From contig CM060731.1 of NCBI GenBank assembly GCA_030704615.1, forward strand, positions 82,566,756 to 82,626,755: DNA of 60,000 nt, written 5' to 3'. The stretch comes from Takakia lepidozioides. Lineage: Eukaryota; Streptophyta; Takakiopsida; Takakiales; Takakiaceae. A program made the translations under genes and the position numbers. Below the pieces are notes generated by a model. It searched no databases. It was not told the DNA's origin and worked only from the letters and a program-made list of their open reading frames with translations. Shown piece after piece: positions 33,500 to 44,970 of the stretch. Every line of letters begins with the position of its first letter. The stretch's first letter is position 1.

Positions 33500-34782
33500 C
33501 GCACTACTCATACTTATGAGATGTGGTGACATCCATCCAAACCCCGGCCCAAATACCATCAACAATATTATTAATGACCTCCCTACCGACCCCCAAGATA
33601 GATATGCACTATACTTTCAACCCAACACTGTCTCACTCAAACCAGCCTATCAGCACTTATACAACCACTTTTTGCCCGCTATCACCTCATCCTCCATCCA
33701 ATCCACAACTAAATACCCACTAGCCACATTTGGCCTCCCCGGTTACCAACATCCACCCAGGCCGCAACCCCCCAATTCTCCCAACACACCACCATCCGAT
33801 AAATGACCCTCCCCCCCCCCACCTGGACCGCACCCACCATGCTCACTCCTTTTGTATCACCACCTGGAATGTGGGATCCCTAGCCACAAGCATTCAAAGT
33901 CTTATATATCTACTCTCCGAATCCATCTCTCCACACATCATCCTCCTACAAGAAACTAAGCTTAACATCAATACCCTCAATAGCTCTTATCTAAACAAAC
34001 TTCTTCCGGCATACCATATGCTGTATGGAAACCCCCTAACAGCCGCGCAATGCCTCTCCCGACGGTCTGCCCCATACCACCCCTCTAGAGACGGCGTTGC
34101 ACTAGGTATCCTCCGTACACACCATTCCTCCAGCACCACCACTAAAATAACTCTATCCCTCCTCCTACGCTCACACCTCCAAATCATACAACTAAACCTA
34201 CCCGCCCTAACCCACATGCCGTCACATGTCGATGACCTCTCACTGATCCCGGGCATCCTCCAAACAATTTCTAACACCATCACTCTACCATTAACGCTCC
34301 ATCACAACTTCATACTAGCTGGCGACTTTAACAGAGACATAGCCTTACTAGGTCACACCTACAATGGCGTACATAAACCTCCATCCCCAACAGATCACAC
34401 ATGGGCAAAATTCATCCAGCAACACCAATTCCAATACATACCCGCTGACTATCACTATTCCAGACAAGGAGGGCTCAACTATTCCTCTCTAAGCCTACTA
34501 GACGGTTACTACCTCAAAGCCCACACCCTGATACCACCACAACTTCGTAGTCATATACACATCAATAGTATTTGCACCTCCGACCACTACCCAGTATTGA
34601 TATCCTTCCTCACGTCCCTCATCCCCTTCCGACCCATCCCCTCCACCTACACCCCACCCCCACAATCCCGGATATTATCCCCGCTTCCACAACGAAACAT
34701 AGATGTCTTCCAATGCCTCTTCTACCCGGCGCTACACCCCTTATATTTCAACTATCTAATATCCTCTCCCCTGATAATCTAA
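33500..34782 (+). pseudogene. LINE ORF2 N-terminus: 2A-like motif and APE endonuclease
   Basis: The endonuclease nicks target DNA to prime reverse transcription. 33503-33551 encodes a hydrophobic run ending GDIHPNPGP, close to the 2A/LINE leader consensus D-x-E-x-NPGP. After a frameshift in the C-run near 33810, the 33730-34782 frame gives a full APE domain: TTWNVGSL (Asn), ILLQETK (catalytic Glu), FILAGDFNRDI (Asp and Asn), LNYSSLSLLDGYYL (late Asp-bearing segment) and SDHYPVLI (Asp-His pair). All catalytic positions expected for APE-type LINEs are visible. The frame ends in a stop at 34782 but coding-like sequence goes on in another frame up to the CACTA insertion at 35011. Decayed by frameshifts only. 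Confidence 0.82.
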
Positions 34783-35010
34783 CACCGTCCCCGGAAAACA
34801 CATGGCTACAAGCAAAACTTACACTCATTAACATTATGAACAAAATGACCACATGTGTTCTTACCTCATGTTAAACTCTCTCCCTTGGTCCGTGAGTACC
34901 TCAGCTGGTACCCGCTCCATACACAACGGCAGGTACTTAACACGTACACAAACACAGAACTGGACATCACACCTCAACACCTATCACACAATCCAACGTG
35001 CTCTCGCCAT

Positions 35011-35861
35011 CACTACAACAGATCGCGGTATTTAAGACTGTATATATGATTATTCTCCAGTCATAAACGGTACATATGACTTCTATGACTGTAAGTCGTG
35101 CCAACCAAGTCAATACAATGAGTACAGGATGGTACGGTCTGGATGACTACAGTCATATGAACCAAGTGATATCTCTCACTGCAGTCATATATACCATACT
35201 GCAGCCGCCGTTGCCGCGCCACGTGGCGAGGCGCAATTGATTTAAAAAATTAAATTAAATTAAATTAAAACTAAAAAAAATAAAAACATATGTCAAACGC
35301 CGCGTCGCACCGCATTGTGCCACGTGGCATAATGCATTTTATAATAATGAAAAAACCACGTGGCAGTCCATCTAGGGTATCACGTATTATCCCTAGCTCG
35401 CCTACTAACCCTAAGGCCATCTTATCCATTTGATTGTACTTAGAGGAGTTTGAACCTGCAACCTCTTTACTATAAGAGTTATAGTTCACTACCTGTTAAT
35501 CAATACACCCATTAGTCATTCATATAAACATTTGGTGTTTTAATTGTATTATACACACCAAATTACAAAATCCTCAGTAGTCATCATGACTATGTAACCT
35601 CATCCATGTACAATGTAGTCATGGAAATAACTATGAATGGTGAGCTAAATCTGGTCAATTGCCGTTGACCAGCCTTCCGCCCATTCCGGAGCCATGTAGT
35701 CATACAGACGACTATTTAGATAGTCGTTCATATGACTACAGTCGTATGAATGACTGCGGAAGGTCAATTTCATATAAAAACATGGTGCAATCATGGTCAA
35801 AGTCATGAAAACCATGACTACCACGGTTTGGTAGTCATAACTACCGCGATCTGTTGTAGTG
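35011..35861 (+). mobile_element. Non-autonomous CACTA element with 3-bp target duplication
   Basis: 851 bp. Left end CACTACAACAGATCGCGGTA, right end CTACCGCGATCTGTTGTAGTG, its inverse. CAT flanks both sides (35008-35010 and 35862-35864), the 3-bp duplication expected of CACTA elements. No transposase is encoded. Subterminal ATGACTAC/GTAGTCAT words recur in both orientations, as transposase-binding arrays do in this superfamily. It interrupts LINE ORF2 between endonuclease and RT. A related terminus lies at 9458. Confidence 0.9.
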
Positions 35862-35989
35862 CATCGTACCCCAAACTCTCACAACCCACCCTAACAACAA
35901 CTGGAGATCTGACCCCCGCATTACTGTATCAACACCCTGACACCCTGCCATTCACTCCCACCCCCACCTACAGACCCTTTAGCTATACC

Positions 35990-36875
35990 AAAATGAAGCG
36001 CTACCCTATCCAAACTCGGCAGAGACGCAAAGAAAGCCGCATATAACATCACCAAGCAAAAAGCCACAGACAATCATAAGAAATTCGTCTCCTCCTTTAA
36101 CCAACTACTACATGACCACCCCAAAAAAGCACATAAAGCCATTTTCAACCCCTCACTTAACCCCCCCATAGACTGCCTCCGACACCAACATGGCCACCTA
36201 ATCACCGACCCCATAGCCATTAATAACGAAATATGGGCCCAAGCATCCTCATCCTACATACCCACAATCTCAAACTGCTTACACCCAAACCTTCACCCCG
36301 CCACTTGCCTTTGCAAAATAAAACACTACCCTTGGCATGACATAGACGGATTTGCACTAGATAAAATAGGCTCCGAAGCCGACCGCATCCTAGACTTCTT
36401 CACTATTAACACCTGCGAAACATGTCTCAAAGCCGTATCCAAATCCAAAGCCCCGGGCCTGGACTTCATACCCAACGCCATTCTCCAAGCACTTGACCCA
36501 CACCTTCACCGCCTTCTCTTTACCTTCATCAGGTTATGCTATCAACTAAAACGTATCCCAAATTCCTGGAAACATAGCCGGACCATACTTTTATTTAAGA
36601 AATGTGACCCCACCGACCTCAACAATTACAGGCCCATCGCCTTAGCCAATACCATATACAAGCTCTCCACCAGTACACTCACCACAATGCTCTCTACCTA
36701 CGGGGAACAACATCGTATCCTCAGTTATCCACAAGAAGGCTTCCGAGCCACAAGAAGCACAACCAGACAAATCCAATATGTTCTCTCCGCATTAGAAGAC
36801 GCTAAACTCACAAAACAGGACATATACCTCCTATACATAGACTTTAAGAATGCCTTTGGCTCCCTGGACCATGGA
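35990..36875 (+). pseudogene. LINE reverse transcriptase, N-terminal half
   Basis: Target-primed reverse transcriptase. The plus-strand frame reads KKAAYNITKQKATDNHKKFV, then KSKAPGLDFIPNAIL (RT motif 1 region), NSWKHSRTILLFKK, LNNYRPIALANTIYKLS (motif 2), EGFRATRSTTRQI and YIDFKNAFGSLDHG, which holds the first catalytic Asp (motif A). The frame stops being LINE at 36875, where the gypsy-1 LTR begins, and resumes at 43852 with RLLAIMTDLGYP. The codons across the junction fit once the ATGGA duplication is taken into account. This half shows no obvious stop. Confidence 0.88.
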
Positions 36876-37600
36876 TGTCGCACACCTCAGTTCGGTAAAC
36901 TCCCCTTCAAGTCATAGTTACTCGCTTTGATGCGCGCGCCTGACTCCCAACCTGGCCGCCGGGCCAACTTGGAGTTTCGGCTGCTCACCGGGACATAACG
37001 GTCCCCTTCCGCTTCCCTCTAAACCCTCCACCTATTTGGGACTAGGAGAATTCCCTTTGGTAGATGGCAGTCCGGAACAACTCCCCACTCTTTGGTCGCT
37101 TTCCGGCTCGCTCGCTTACTCACTAGTTTTTGGTCACCAACGGGCTTGCACCGTTCTCGGGGTTACTACTCCCTATATATACTTCTGTAGCTGTCCGCGG
37201 GGGTTTCATAACCAGCCATGCCATTTTATGGCGAACCACCACGAAAACCCTCGACTCCCAGTGGTGAGTCGCGGTGAGTCTTGGCCCACTCACCGCGGCC
37301 CCAATGGACCGTGATGAGTCCCAAGACTCCCCACGACTCCCACCTCGAGGTCTCCACCCCATGGTGAGTCCTATGCCACCCCCACTAAGTCCCACTAAGC
37401 TACCACCACCCCTTGTGGAGCCACCTCCACCGCAACCCGGTGTGCGGGGCTCCACCTAGTGAGCGCCTCCGCCTCCTTGAGTGCCTTGGGCACTCAAGGG
37501 TGCTTCAGCCCCCCCATACCTATCGCTGCCGCTGCCCCCACCACAGGGGCAGCCCCTCATGTGTCCCGACCCCCTGCCCTCAAGGCAAAGGGCCGCGACA
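36876..37600 (-). repeat. 3' LTR of gypsy-1
   Basis: 725 bp with TG...CA ends. The TATATATA box lies at about 37173-37181 on the plus strand. Directly inside, the minus strand reads GGTAGGGGTGTG just before the LTR, a likely polypurine tract. Confidence 0.95.
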
Positions 37601-38451
37601 CACACCCCTACCAACAGGGAGTCGATGTCCTCATCGACTTGTCCATTTTGTAGAAACGAACATCCAAGTTGTGGCGTCCCACATCAAGGAGTTTGTTTCC
37701 GTACCATGGCGTCCCATGGCAAAGAACCAAACCCCACACTTGACTCCACTCTCCACTAGCTAGTTCGGCCGACTTCCTCCAAGTCCCGGCCAAGGGTGGA
37801 GCCTCTCCAGCTCCTCCCAGTGCACTCTTCTTGGCCTACTTCAAGGCCAAGGAACGATCCTCCCCGAGGATCGAATCGCCTTACTGCAACAACATTGCTT
37901 GCGATCGCTCATGATGCCGCTTTTGGCATCACCTTGAGAGGGTTCACCTGGAACCCTCTTTGACTAGGAAGATAACCTTGAACCAACCGTGCGCCCCAAT
38001 CACTACAATTGGGTCCGCCTTGGAATGCTGGCCTGAGGTACGGGAACACGCCGAAGCCGCACTACGACTTCGTCCCGAGGCTACACGATTATAGTACGTG
38101 AACGGAAGCACGTAGCTTCCGCGTTAGCCCGCACTACAAGGCAACCCCCTCGGTAGCGCAGTTATAGTATGCGCACGCGCCAGGTGCGCACTAGCACTTG
38201 AACTCCCAAATAAGGCGCAAGTTTCCTTGCCCCTTGGATGGGAGTCACCCGATTTCGGCACTGCGCAAACACACGATTAACCCAATTTACCTCTCCCACT
38301 TTTGTAAGCTAGCATGCATTCTACACACCAGCCAACCACACCATGCATCCCCATTCCAAACACAATAGGACGCACAATATTTGGAACCCATTTCCTTTAT
38401 CAAATTTTTTTTTGTACAATACAAGTTTTTGCAATCGGATTCCTGAGCTAG
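37601..38451. other. 3' untranslated region of gypsy-1
   Basis: About 850 bp between the pol stop and the 3' LTR, without genes. It is conserved in gypsy-2 at 52175-53035, including the CGCCGAAGCCGCACTAC and GTACGTGAACGGAAGCACGT words, so it is a family feature rather than inserted DNA. Confidence 0.7.
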
Positions 38452-41400
38452 CTAAACCGGGCTAAGCATGCATTTCCTCCCCCACGCTCCAAGGTTGATG
38501 TCCCCATCAACGCTTCTTCCGCTTTTGAGTCGCCCTTCGAACGCTGCAACTGCCTCGGATGCGTTTCCCATTTCTGAGGCACGCACCCAAGATGCCTCCA
38601 CAAGATGATAACCCTTCCATTTGACGAGATACTCCGTTTCTCGGTTCTTGAACCTCCTTGACTTAAGTATTGCCTCCACCTCGTACTCGGGTTCATTTTC
38701 ATGATCCAACAGCATAGGTGGCGGACGCAACACTTGCTGCCGATTCGGACGTGCTTCATCTTTGAAGTAAGGCTTCAAAAGGGAGACATGGAATACTGGG
38801 TGCACCTTGCTGTTTGCTGGCAGCTCCAATTCATACACATCCTCATTCATAACCCTCCGAATGCGAAAGGGGCCCGCATACGGAGGTACGAACTTCGGAC
38901 TCATTTCCGGAGGTAGTCGAAAATTCTTGATGTTCAACCAGACCTCTGTGCCTGCCTCAAACTTCACTTCCCTCCGCTTCCGATTCGCCTGCCTTTCATA
39001 CCGTTTCCTAGCTTTGGCAATGTTGTACTTTGCGAGCTTCAACAAACGCTCGCGTTCTTCCAGTACCGCCGCTACTGCCGGTTCCTCAACGTCCTGGGCG
39101 GCCCAACTTGTCGGCACCAGAGGTGCTTTTCCATAGACCAACACAAAAGGGGAAACTCCCGTCGCGGAGTGTTCTGTGTTATTATAACAGAACTCTGCCG
39201 CGTCTAAGTGTTCCATCCAGTCTGATTGGTCTGCCGACACGTAATTCCGCAAGAATTGCTTCACTACGGAATTCACTCTTTCCGTTTGGCCGTCCGTCGT
39301 AGGTCGGAAGGCGGTGCTCATCTTCAGCCTCGTCCCCATCTTCTTCCAAAGTGCTCTCCAGAATTTACTCGTAAACTTTGGATCGCGGTCCGAGACAATA
39401 TCCTTCGGGACTCCATGATGCTTTAAGACGTGGGCGAAGTAAAGTCGCCCTGTCTCCTGCGCAGTTGCCGTCTCCTTGGTGGGGATGAAATGGGCCATTT
39501 TACTGAACCTATCTACCACCACCATGATTGCATCGAATCCTTTTGACAGCGGCATAGCAGTCATGAAATCCATCGAGACGCTTTCCCAAGTCCCCTCTGG
39601 AATCGGCAAGGGTTGTAACAGCCCCGCTTGCTTTTTATACTCGCTCCGGTTTTGTTGGCATGTGGTGCATGTCTTAACATACTCCTCTGCCTCCTCCCTC
39701 AGTTTGGGCCAGAAATACTCTTTCTTCAAGAGTGCCGCAGTGCGCTTGGCTCCACCGTGGCCCGCAAGCGGGCTATCATGGCATTCTCTCAAGAGACTAT
39801 CCCTGATCCCTCCCTTTGGCACATAGAGACGTTTTTGCTTATACCGGAGCAGTCCGTTTTGCAAGTGGAACTGCGATTTAACCCCCATTCTCAAGTTCTG
39901 CATCACGCACTTTGCCAGCTCATCCTTCCGGCAAGCCTTCCGGATCTTCCTTTGGAGCGCCGTCTCGCCCTTGTACACCAACAAGAGCTGCTGCTTTCTA
40001 CTTAAAGCATCGGCCACCACATTGTCCCGTCCCGGTTTGTACTGGATATCCACGTCGAACACTGCCAAAGTATCTTGCCACCTAAGTTGTTTTGGGGACA
40101 ACTTGGGCTGCGTGGCAAAATACTTCACCGTGACATTGTCCGTGAACACCTTCACTGGGTTGGAACCAACATAGTGGCGCCAGAGTTCAAGGCAATGTAC
40201 CACCGCCTTCATCTCTTTTTCGTGCGTCGGCCACCGTCGCTCCACTTCATTCAGTTTCTTACTTTCGTAAGCCACTGGACGTCCATCTTGCATAAGTACA
40301 CCCCCAATTGCGAAGTCCGATGCATCTGTATGAATCTCAAACGGACGATCGAACTCCGGGATTTTTAAGACTGGAGCTTCCGTCATCCGCTGCTTCAATT
40401 CAGCAAAAGCTTGGCCACAAAATGTGTTCCATACCCAGACTTTGGATTTACACAGAAGGTCCGACAGCGGCCCCGCGATCTTGGCGAAATTTCTCACATA
40501 CTTCCGGTAATAGGAGGCGAGTCCTAGGAAGGATCGCACTCCCGGGACCGAAGTCGGAGGCTCCCAGTCCAAGATCGCCCTCACCTTTCTGTCATCCATT
40601 TTGATCCCATCCTGTGTAATCACGTGCCCCAAGAACTCCACTTTTGTGACCCCGAATTCGCACTTTGAAGCTTTGGCATACAGCTTCCCTTCTCGCAATT
40701 TTTGGAACACCCTTTTGAGGTGCTCCAGGTGCTCCTCCTTTGTTTTCGAGTACACCAAGATGTCGTCGATGTACACGATCACAAAGTCATCCAACCACTC
40801 CTGGAAAAGGCTGTTCATCAGCGTGCTAAATGTCGCTGGTGCATTGGTGAGCCCAAAAGGCATCACCAAGAACTCATATGAACCATACCTTGTCCTGCAC
40901 GCGGTCTTCTCCTCATCTCCTTCCGCCACCCGAATTTGGTGATAGCCGGAGCGCAAGTCGATCCGGCTGAAATACTTCGCTCCTGCCAACCGATCGAAGA
41001 GGTCGTCGATCCTTGGCAAAGGGTACCGGTTTTTGATAGTCACCTTATTCAGAGCCCTGTAATCGACACACATCCGCAGCGTCCCATCCTTCTTGTCTGC
41101 AAATAGCACCGGGGCTCCGTAAGGTGACTTACTCGGCCGGATGTACCCCTTTGACATTAGATCTTTGAGCTGAGTCTTCAGCTCGACCAACTCTTTGTGG
41201 CTCAACCGGTAGGGCGCCTTGGCAGGCGGTTCCGATCCGGGTATCACCTCAATTTTGTGGTCAACTCCTCTTCGCGGTGGCAAGCCGCTTGGTAAATCCT
41301 CCGGCATCACATCCTGGTATTTCTCCAAAATCCCCTTGATCCAATCTGGGCTCGGCTCCCCATCGCCTTCTCCTTTCACTTCTCTAATGTAAAGCAAAAA

Positions 41401-42423
41401 CTGGGACTCGTGTGTCTCCTCCACGGCCCACTCCTTTGCTGATAGAAGGTTTATTCGCCCTCCCACGGATTTGGGCGTTTCCGACACTCGTAAAACCTCG
41501 CCACCATTCCCACATGGCAGCGTGACTACTCTCTTGCGGCCATCTATGACCGCTCCGGATTTGCTCAAAAAGGTCATTCCCAAAATGAGATCCACTCCAT
41601 CGATCTCGCAGATAGTGAAGTTCTCACGTCCCTCCCAACTCCCCAGTTGAAGAGGAACATCAAACGCCAACCTTGTCGCCAACTGAGGTTCTCCTTTGGC
41701 AGAGCCCACCTCAATAGAGGCCCCCACGTCACTTGTCGGGAGTCCCAACTTTCGCGCCGCCGCCGGCGTCATGAAGGAGTGCGACGCTCCTGTGTCCACC
41801 AACAACGACACATTAGTTCCGGATATTATCCCATCCACGAACAATAACTGACTCCCTTTTCGTAAGGCGCCAGTTTCCTGATACAACTCACAAGAAAATT
41901 TGCCTACCTTGCAAGTCCTGGCGACCACCGCTTCCACCAAGCGACTGATGGTATCTTCCGACAGCTCCGTGGTCGCCCGAGTCATGTTCAATTGCCGGGG
42001 CTTCGTGCACTTCTTGGCCATGTGCCCGGGCTCCCCGCAATTGAAACACACTCCATCAAAGGTCGCCTTCTGTCCGCCATAAGTCGCTCCACCCGCTTTT
42101 CCTTTCGAAGCACCGGGTGCCGCCTTGACGTGTGAAGGACCTCCCTTCGATTTCCACGTGCCATTTTCGCCGCGTGGCCTATCCCACTTCTTTTCCGGTC
42201 GGGAGGAGTCACCTTCCCGCCGGGTCTTCTTGTGGTTCAGCTCCGTACGGCCTTGTCTCTCACCCCTAGGGACATCCGAGAAACATTCAGCTCTCTCAAT
42301 TGCCTCGTTCAAAGTCTTGGGTGGCTTCTCCTCCAACTTCCGCCTAGCCCATGGGGCCAGTCCCGCCACAAAGTTGAAGACCATTTCTGGTTCTGCCATG
42401 TCCGCGACTTCGAGCAACAGCAC
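38452..42423 (-). CDS. pol: gypsy-1 gag end-protease-RT-RNase H-integrase-chromodomain polyprotein
   Basis: 1323 residues, uninterrupted. In order: end of gag capsid; CCHC knuckle [14 protein letters not shown] (about 127-140); protease active site [10 protein letters not shown] (about 205-214); RT with [15 protein letters not shown] and catalytic YIDD (551-554); RNase H with [14 protein letters not shown]; integrase HHCC ([13 protein letters not shown] ... CTTCQQNR) and DDE residues in [21 protein letters not shown] and TDGQTERVN; then a chromodomain (about 1245-1300) with YEVEAIL and YLVKWKGY, the aromatic cage tyrosines and tryptophan being present. Chromodomains steer chromovirus integration to heterochromatin marked by H3K9 methylation. 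Every catalytic residue I can check is intact, so it could supply functions in trans, although the upstream gag is frameshifted. Confidence 0.96.
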   Translation of the reverse strand: MLLLEVADMAEPEMVFNFVAGLAPWARRKLEEKPPKTLNEAIERAECFSDVPRGERQGRTELNHKKTRREGDSSRPEKKWDRPRGENGTWKSKGGPSHVKAAPGASKGKAGGATYGGQKATFDGVCFNCGEPGHMAKKCTKPRQLNMTRATTELSEDTISRLVEAVVARTCKVGKFSCELYQETGALRKGSQLLFVDGIISGTNVSLLVDTGASHSFMTPAAARKLGLPTSDVGASIEVGSAKGEPQLATRLAFDVPLQLGSWEGRENFTICEIDGVDLILGMTFLSKSGAVIDGRKRVVTLPCGNGGEVLRVSETPKSVGGRINLLSAKEWAVEETHESQFLLYIREVKGEGDGEPSPDWIKGILEKYQDVMPEDLPSGLPPRRGVDHKIEVIPGSEPPAKAPYRLSHKELVELKTQLKDLMSKGYIRPSKSPYGAPVLFADKKDGTLRMCVDYRALNKVTIKNRYPLPRIDDLFDRLAGAKYFSRIDLRSGYHQIRVAEGDEEKTACRTRYGSYEFLVMPFGLTNAPATFSTLMNSLFQEWLDDFVIVYIDDILVYSKTKEEHLEHLKRVFQKLREGKLYAKASKCEFGVTKVEFLGHVITQDGIKMDDRKVRAILDWEPPTSVPGVRSFLGLASYYRKYVRNFAKIAGPLSDLLCKSKVWVWNTFCGQAFAELKQRMTEAPVLKIPEFDRPFEIHTDASDFAIGGVLMQDGRPVAYESKKLNEVERRWPTHEKEMKAVVHCLELWRHYVGSNPVKVFTDNVTVKYFATQPKLSPKQLRWQDTLAVFDVDIQYKPGRDNVVADALSRKQQLLLVYKGETALQRKIRKACRKDELAKCVMQNLRMGVKSQFHLQNGLLRYKQKRLYVPKGGIRDSLLRECHDSPLAGHGGAKRTAALLKKEYFWPKLREEAEEYVKTCTTCQQNRSEYKKQAGLLQPLPIPEGTWESVSMDFMTAMPLSKGFDAIMVVVDRFSKMAHFIPTKETATAQETGRLYFAHVLKHHGVPKDIVSDRDPKFTSKFWRALWKKMGTRLKMSTAFRPTTDGQTERVNSVVKQFLRNYVSADQSDWMEHLDAAEFCYNNTEHSATGVSPFVLVYGKAPLVPTSWAAQDVEEPAVAAVLEERERLLKLAKYNIAKARKRYERQANRKRREVKFEAGTEVWLNIKNFRLPPEMSPKFVPPYAGPFRIRRVMNEDVYELELPANSKVHPVFHVSLLKPYFKDEARPNRQQVLRPPPMLLDHENEPEYEVEAILKSRRFKNRETEYLVKWKGYHLVEASWVRASEMGNASEAVAAFEGRLKSGRSVDGDINLGAWGRKCMLSPV

Positions 42424-43064
42424 ATTGAAAGCCTGGACATACCCCGAATGTCATCTGTTTGCTTCAAATTCCTCATCTTGTCCCGGGCAAGCCAGGATGC
42501 GTTGAGGGGCACAAACTGTCTCTTCATCAATTCCTTGAACTCACTCCAGTTCAAGGTTTCCGGGCTTGGGCCTCGGTCGTGAAGGCGTTTCTGCCACCAT
42601 TGTTGAGCATAGCCCCTCAAATAGGTGGGAGCCACTTCCACCCGATCCTCGTCACTCAACTTGGCCGCCCGGAAGTACTGCTCTAGCTCCAGGAGCCAGG
42701 TGTTGAGTGCCTTCCGGTTTCGAACGCCCTCGAAGGTGCCGGGTTCCTTAGGCTTCACCTTAAACTTTGCCTTGGTGGAAGTGGCATTAGCCGCCTTCAA
42801 CACGTCTTTAACGTCCCGCCAAACTGCGCCAACAACCCTTCCCAAAAGGCTGCCGGCATGGGAGGCATCTCTTGGTTTGTCGGAGCTCTCAAAGATTCCT
42901 CGGGCTCCGACTCCTCGGATTCCTCCCGCTCCTGAGCGGCCTCGTTTTCGGAAACATTAATCGCTTCCTCAAACGGCCGCCTCGGTGACACGTCGCCCCC
43001 ATCGGGCTCACCGGGATCATCATCTTTTGGGCCGTTCCGCTTTCGCTTCGGCTTGCCCGACCCC
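42424..43064 (-). pseudogene. gag: gypsy-1 gag N-terminal part with two frameshifts
   Basis: Capsid part of the element. A likely start is the ATG at 43064 (MGSGKPKRKRNG), followed by an acidic linker (EREESEESEPEESLRAP) and FWEGLLAQFGGTL. Near 42815 the frame shifts, and 42845-42460 continues with the gag core: FEGVRNRKALNTWLLELEQY, YLRGYAQQWWQKRLHD and WSEFKELMKRQFVP. A second one-base shift near 42450 leads into the long pol frame, which begins inside gag. Two shifts in an otherwise young element suggest either rapid decay or sequencing error in homopolymers (GGGG near 42450). Confidence 0.8.
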
Positions 43065-43107
43065 ATGATGAGGCCAATCCCAAGGACGATCGCGTACTGA
43101 ACTCTAA

Positions 43108-43119
43108 GCTCTGATACCA
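43108..43119 (-). promoter_or_regulatory. Primer-binding site, tRNA-iMet
   Basis: The minus strand reads TGGTATCAGAGC, complementary to the 3' end of plant initiator methionine tRNA, two bases inside the 5' LTR. This is the standard primer site of plant gypsy and copia elements. Confidence 0.93.
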
Positions 43120-43121
43120 AA

Positions 43122-43846
43122 TGTCGCACACCTCAGTTCGGTAAACTCCCCTTCAAGTCATAGTTACTCGCTTTGATGCGCGCGCCTGACTCCCAACCTG
43201 GCCGCCGGGCCAACTTGGAGTTTCGGCTGCTCACCGGGACATAACGGTCCCCTTCCGCTTCCCTCTAAACCCTCCACCTATTTGGGACTAGGAGAATTCC
43301 CTTTGGTAGATGGCAGTCCGGAACAACTCCCCACTCTTTGGTCGCTTTCCGGCTCGCTCGCTTACTCACTAGTTTTTGGTCACCAACGGGCTTGCACCGT
43401 TCTCGGTGTTACTACTCCCTATATATACTTCTGTAGCTGTCCGCGGGGGTTTCATAACCAGCCATGCCATTTTATGGCGAACCACCACGAAAACCCTCGA
43501 CTCCCGGTGGTGAGTCGCGGTGAGTCTTGGCCCACTCACCGCGGCCCCAATGGACCGTGATGAGTCCCAAGACTCCCCACGACTCCCACCTCGAGGTCTC
43601 CACCCCATGGTGAGTCCTATGCCACCCCCACTAAGTCCCACTAAGCTACCACCACCCCTTGTGGAGCCACCTCCACCGCAACCCAGTGTGCGGGGCTCCA
43701 CCTAGTGAGCGCCTCCGCCTCCTTGAGTGCCTTGGGCACTCAAAGGTGCTTCAGCCCCCCCATACCTATCGCTGCCGCTGCCCCCACCACAGGGGCAGCC
43801 CCTCATGTGTCCCGACCCCCTGCCCTCAAGGCAAAGGGCCGCGACA
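43122..43846 (-). repeat. 5' LTR of gypsy-1
   Basis: 725 bp, nearly identical to 36876-37600. By eye the differences are single substitutions at about 43408, 43508, 43685 and 43744. Followed on the right by the target duplication ATGGA. Confidence 0.95.
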
Positions 43847-44912
43847 ATGGACGTCTCCTTGCCATTATGACTGACCTAGGATATCCCATAGATGTAATCC
43901 AGCTTATCGTAAATATCTATACGAATAATACCATGGAATATACAGGAGCCTACTATGGCTCCACCCCCCCTATCCCAATCCTATGGGTACCATTCAAGGT
44001 GATACACTAAGCCCATATCTACTTATAATCTTCTTGGAACCCCTCCTCAGATGGCTTGCTCGCGGTAAGTTAGGCTACCACTTCAAAACCTCCTCCAGCA
44101 ACATTTCTGCGGCAGCATATGCCGATGACCTAGCCATCATTTCACACAAACCACAACACATCAACCGACAAGTCACCAAACTACACCGCTTCAACCTATG
44201 GTCGGGCATGGAACTTAGCCTCCACAAATATGTAATCACCGCAGCTACACATCACAGCCGACTCACCAAATCCAGCATTGCCTCCCAATGTAAACTACAC
44301 ATCCACTATCAAAACAAACCATTCCCCTTTCTCGGGCCAGACGAACCATATACATACCTAGGTATGCAGCTAGTACCCTCACTCACATGGCATGTCCAAA
44401 AATCAGCTACCATCCGACCCAAGCTATCAATTATACAATTAGTTCTCAAAACCCTGCAAGTCCAATACTCTTTTCACACCACCCCCTTCTCCTTACCTGA
44501 CATCAAAAAACTTGACAAAAAGATTGTCCAGCTCACAAAACGGGTATGTGGCCTACCTACTAGCACCCCTAATGCCCTCACCCAACTCCCCACTGACTGC
44601 TATGGGATCGGATCGAGCCCCCTAATCATTTCCTATGCTCGTACACTTGGTACACAAATAAAAGAAGCTCTTAATGACCCTGGTCGGTTGGGAATCATCT
44701 ATCAAGGACTCCTTAAATTCCTCGCCCTTAAATACAATGGACTGTACTCACTCCCGTCACTACACCCGCAGGCCTGCCTGCACTCCCCTACAGCCCGTAC
44801 ACTGCTCATTCTACGACAAATGAACATCAACATACAAACCGATATACCACACTACCCCAACTCCTCATCACAGTTAGAACGAGCTTGGCTCACCAGCCCG
44901 TTCCTCTCTTAA
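43847..44912 (+). pseudogene. LINE reverse transcriptase, C-terminal half
   Basis: Continues the RT interrupted by gypsy-1: RLLAIMTDLGYPIDVIQLIV, then a one-base frameshift near 43980, then GTIQGDTLSPYLL (motif B) and AAYADDLAIIS with the catalytic Asp pair (motif C). LSLHKYVITAATH and PYTYLGMQLVPSLTW follow (motifs D and E/thumb). The remaining 150 residues look like the usual helical LINE connection domain. The frame stops at 44912. A different frame then reads FRERHVTTLTQLTTASGHKL, so at least one more frameshift occurred. Active-site residues are all present. Confidence 0.9.
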
Positions 44913-44970
44913 TTTACCCAATCCCACCCTAAACAATGAACCCCTACCCTCTCATACTTCCGAGAGCGAC

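Larger units (their letters stand above)
36876..43846 (-). mobile_element. gypsy-1: young Ty3/gypsy chromovirus inserted in the LINE RT
   Basis: A complete minus-strand LTR retrotransposon, 6971 bp. The LTRs 36876-37600 and 43122-43846 are both 725 bp, both start TGTCGCACAC and end GGCCGCGACA, and differ at about four bases by eye, which implies a recent insertion. The target duplication is ATGGA (36871-36875 and 43847-43851). A tRNA-iMet primer-binding site is present. The pol frame is open with a C-terminal chromodomain, but gag has two frameshifts. Confidence 0.97.

Noticed and set aside
37036-37314. 92-residue plus-strand ORF, present identically at 43282-43560
   Set aside because: It lies wholly inside the two gypsy-1 LTRs and is antisense to the element. 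Its duplication is explained by the LTRs, and it has no family signature.
40601-40942. Plus-strand ORFs across 38.7-42.6 kb and 53.4-56.9 kb
   Set aside because: They are antisense shadows of the gypsy-1 and gypsy-2 polyproteins; low-complexity translations and no domains.
36876-43846. The LINE chromodomain as a stray piece of gypsy-1
   Set aside because: gypsy-1 is bounded by its LTRs and ATGGA duplication and has its own, different chromodomain on the opposite strand at about 38.5-38.7 kb.
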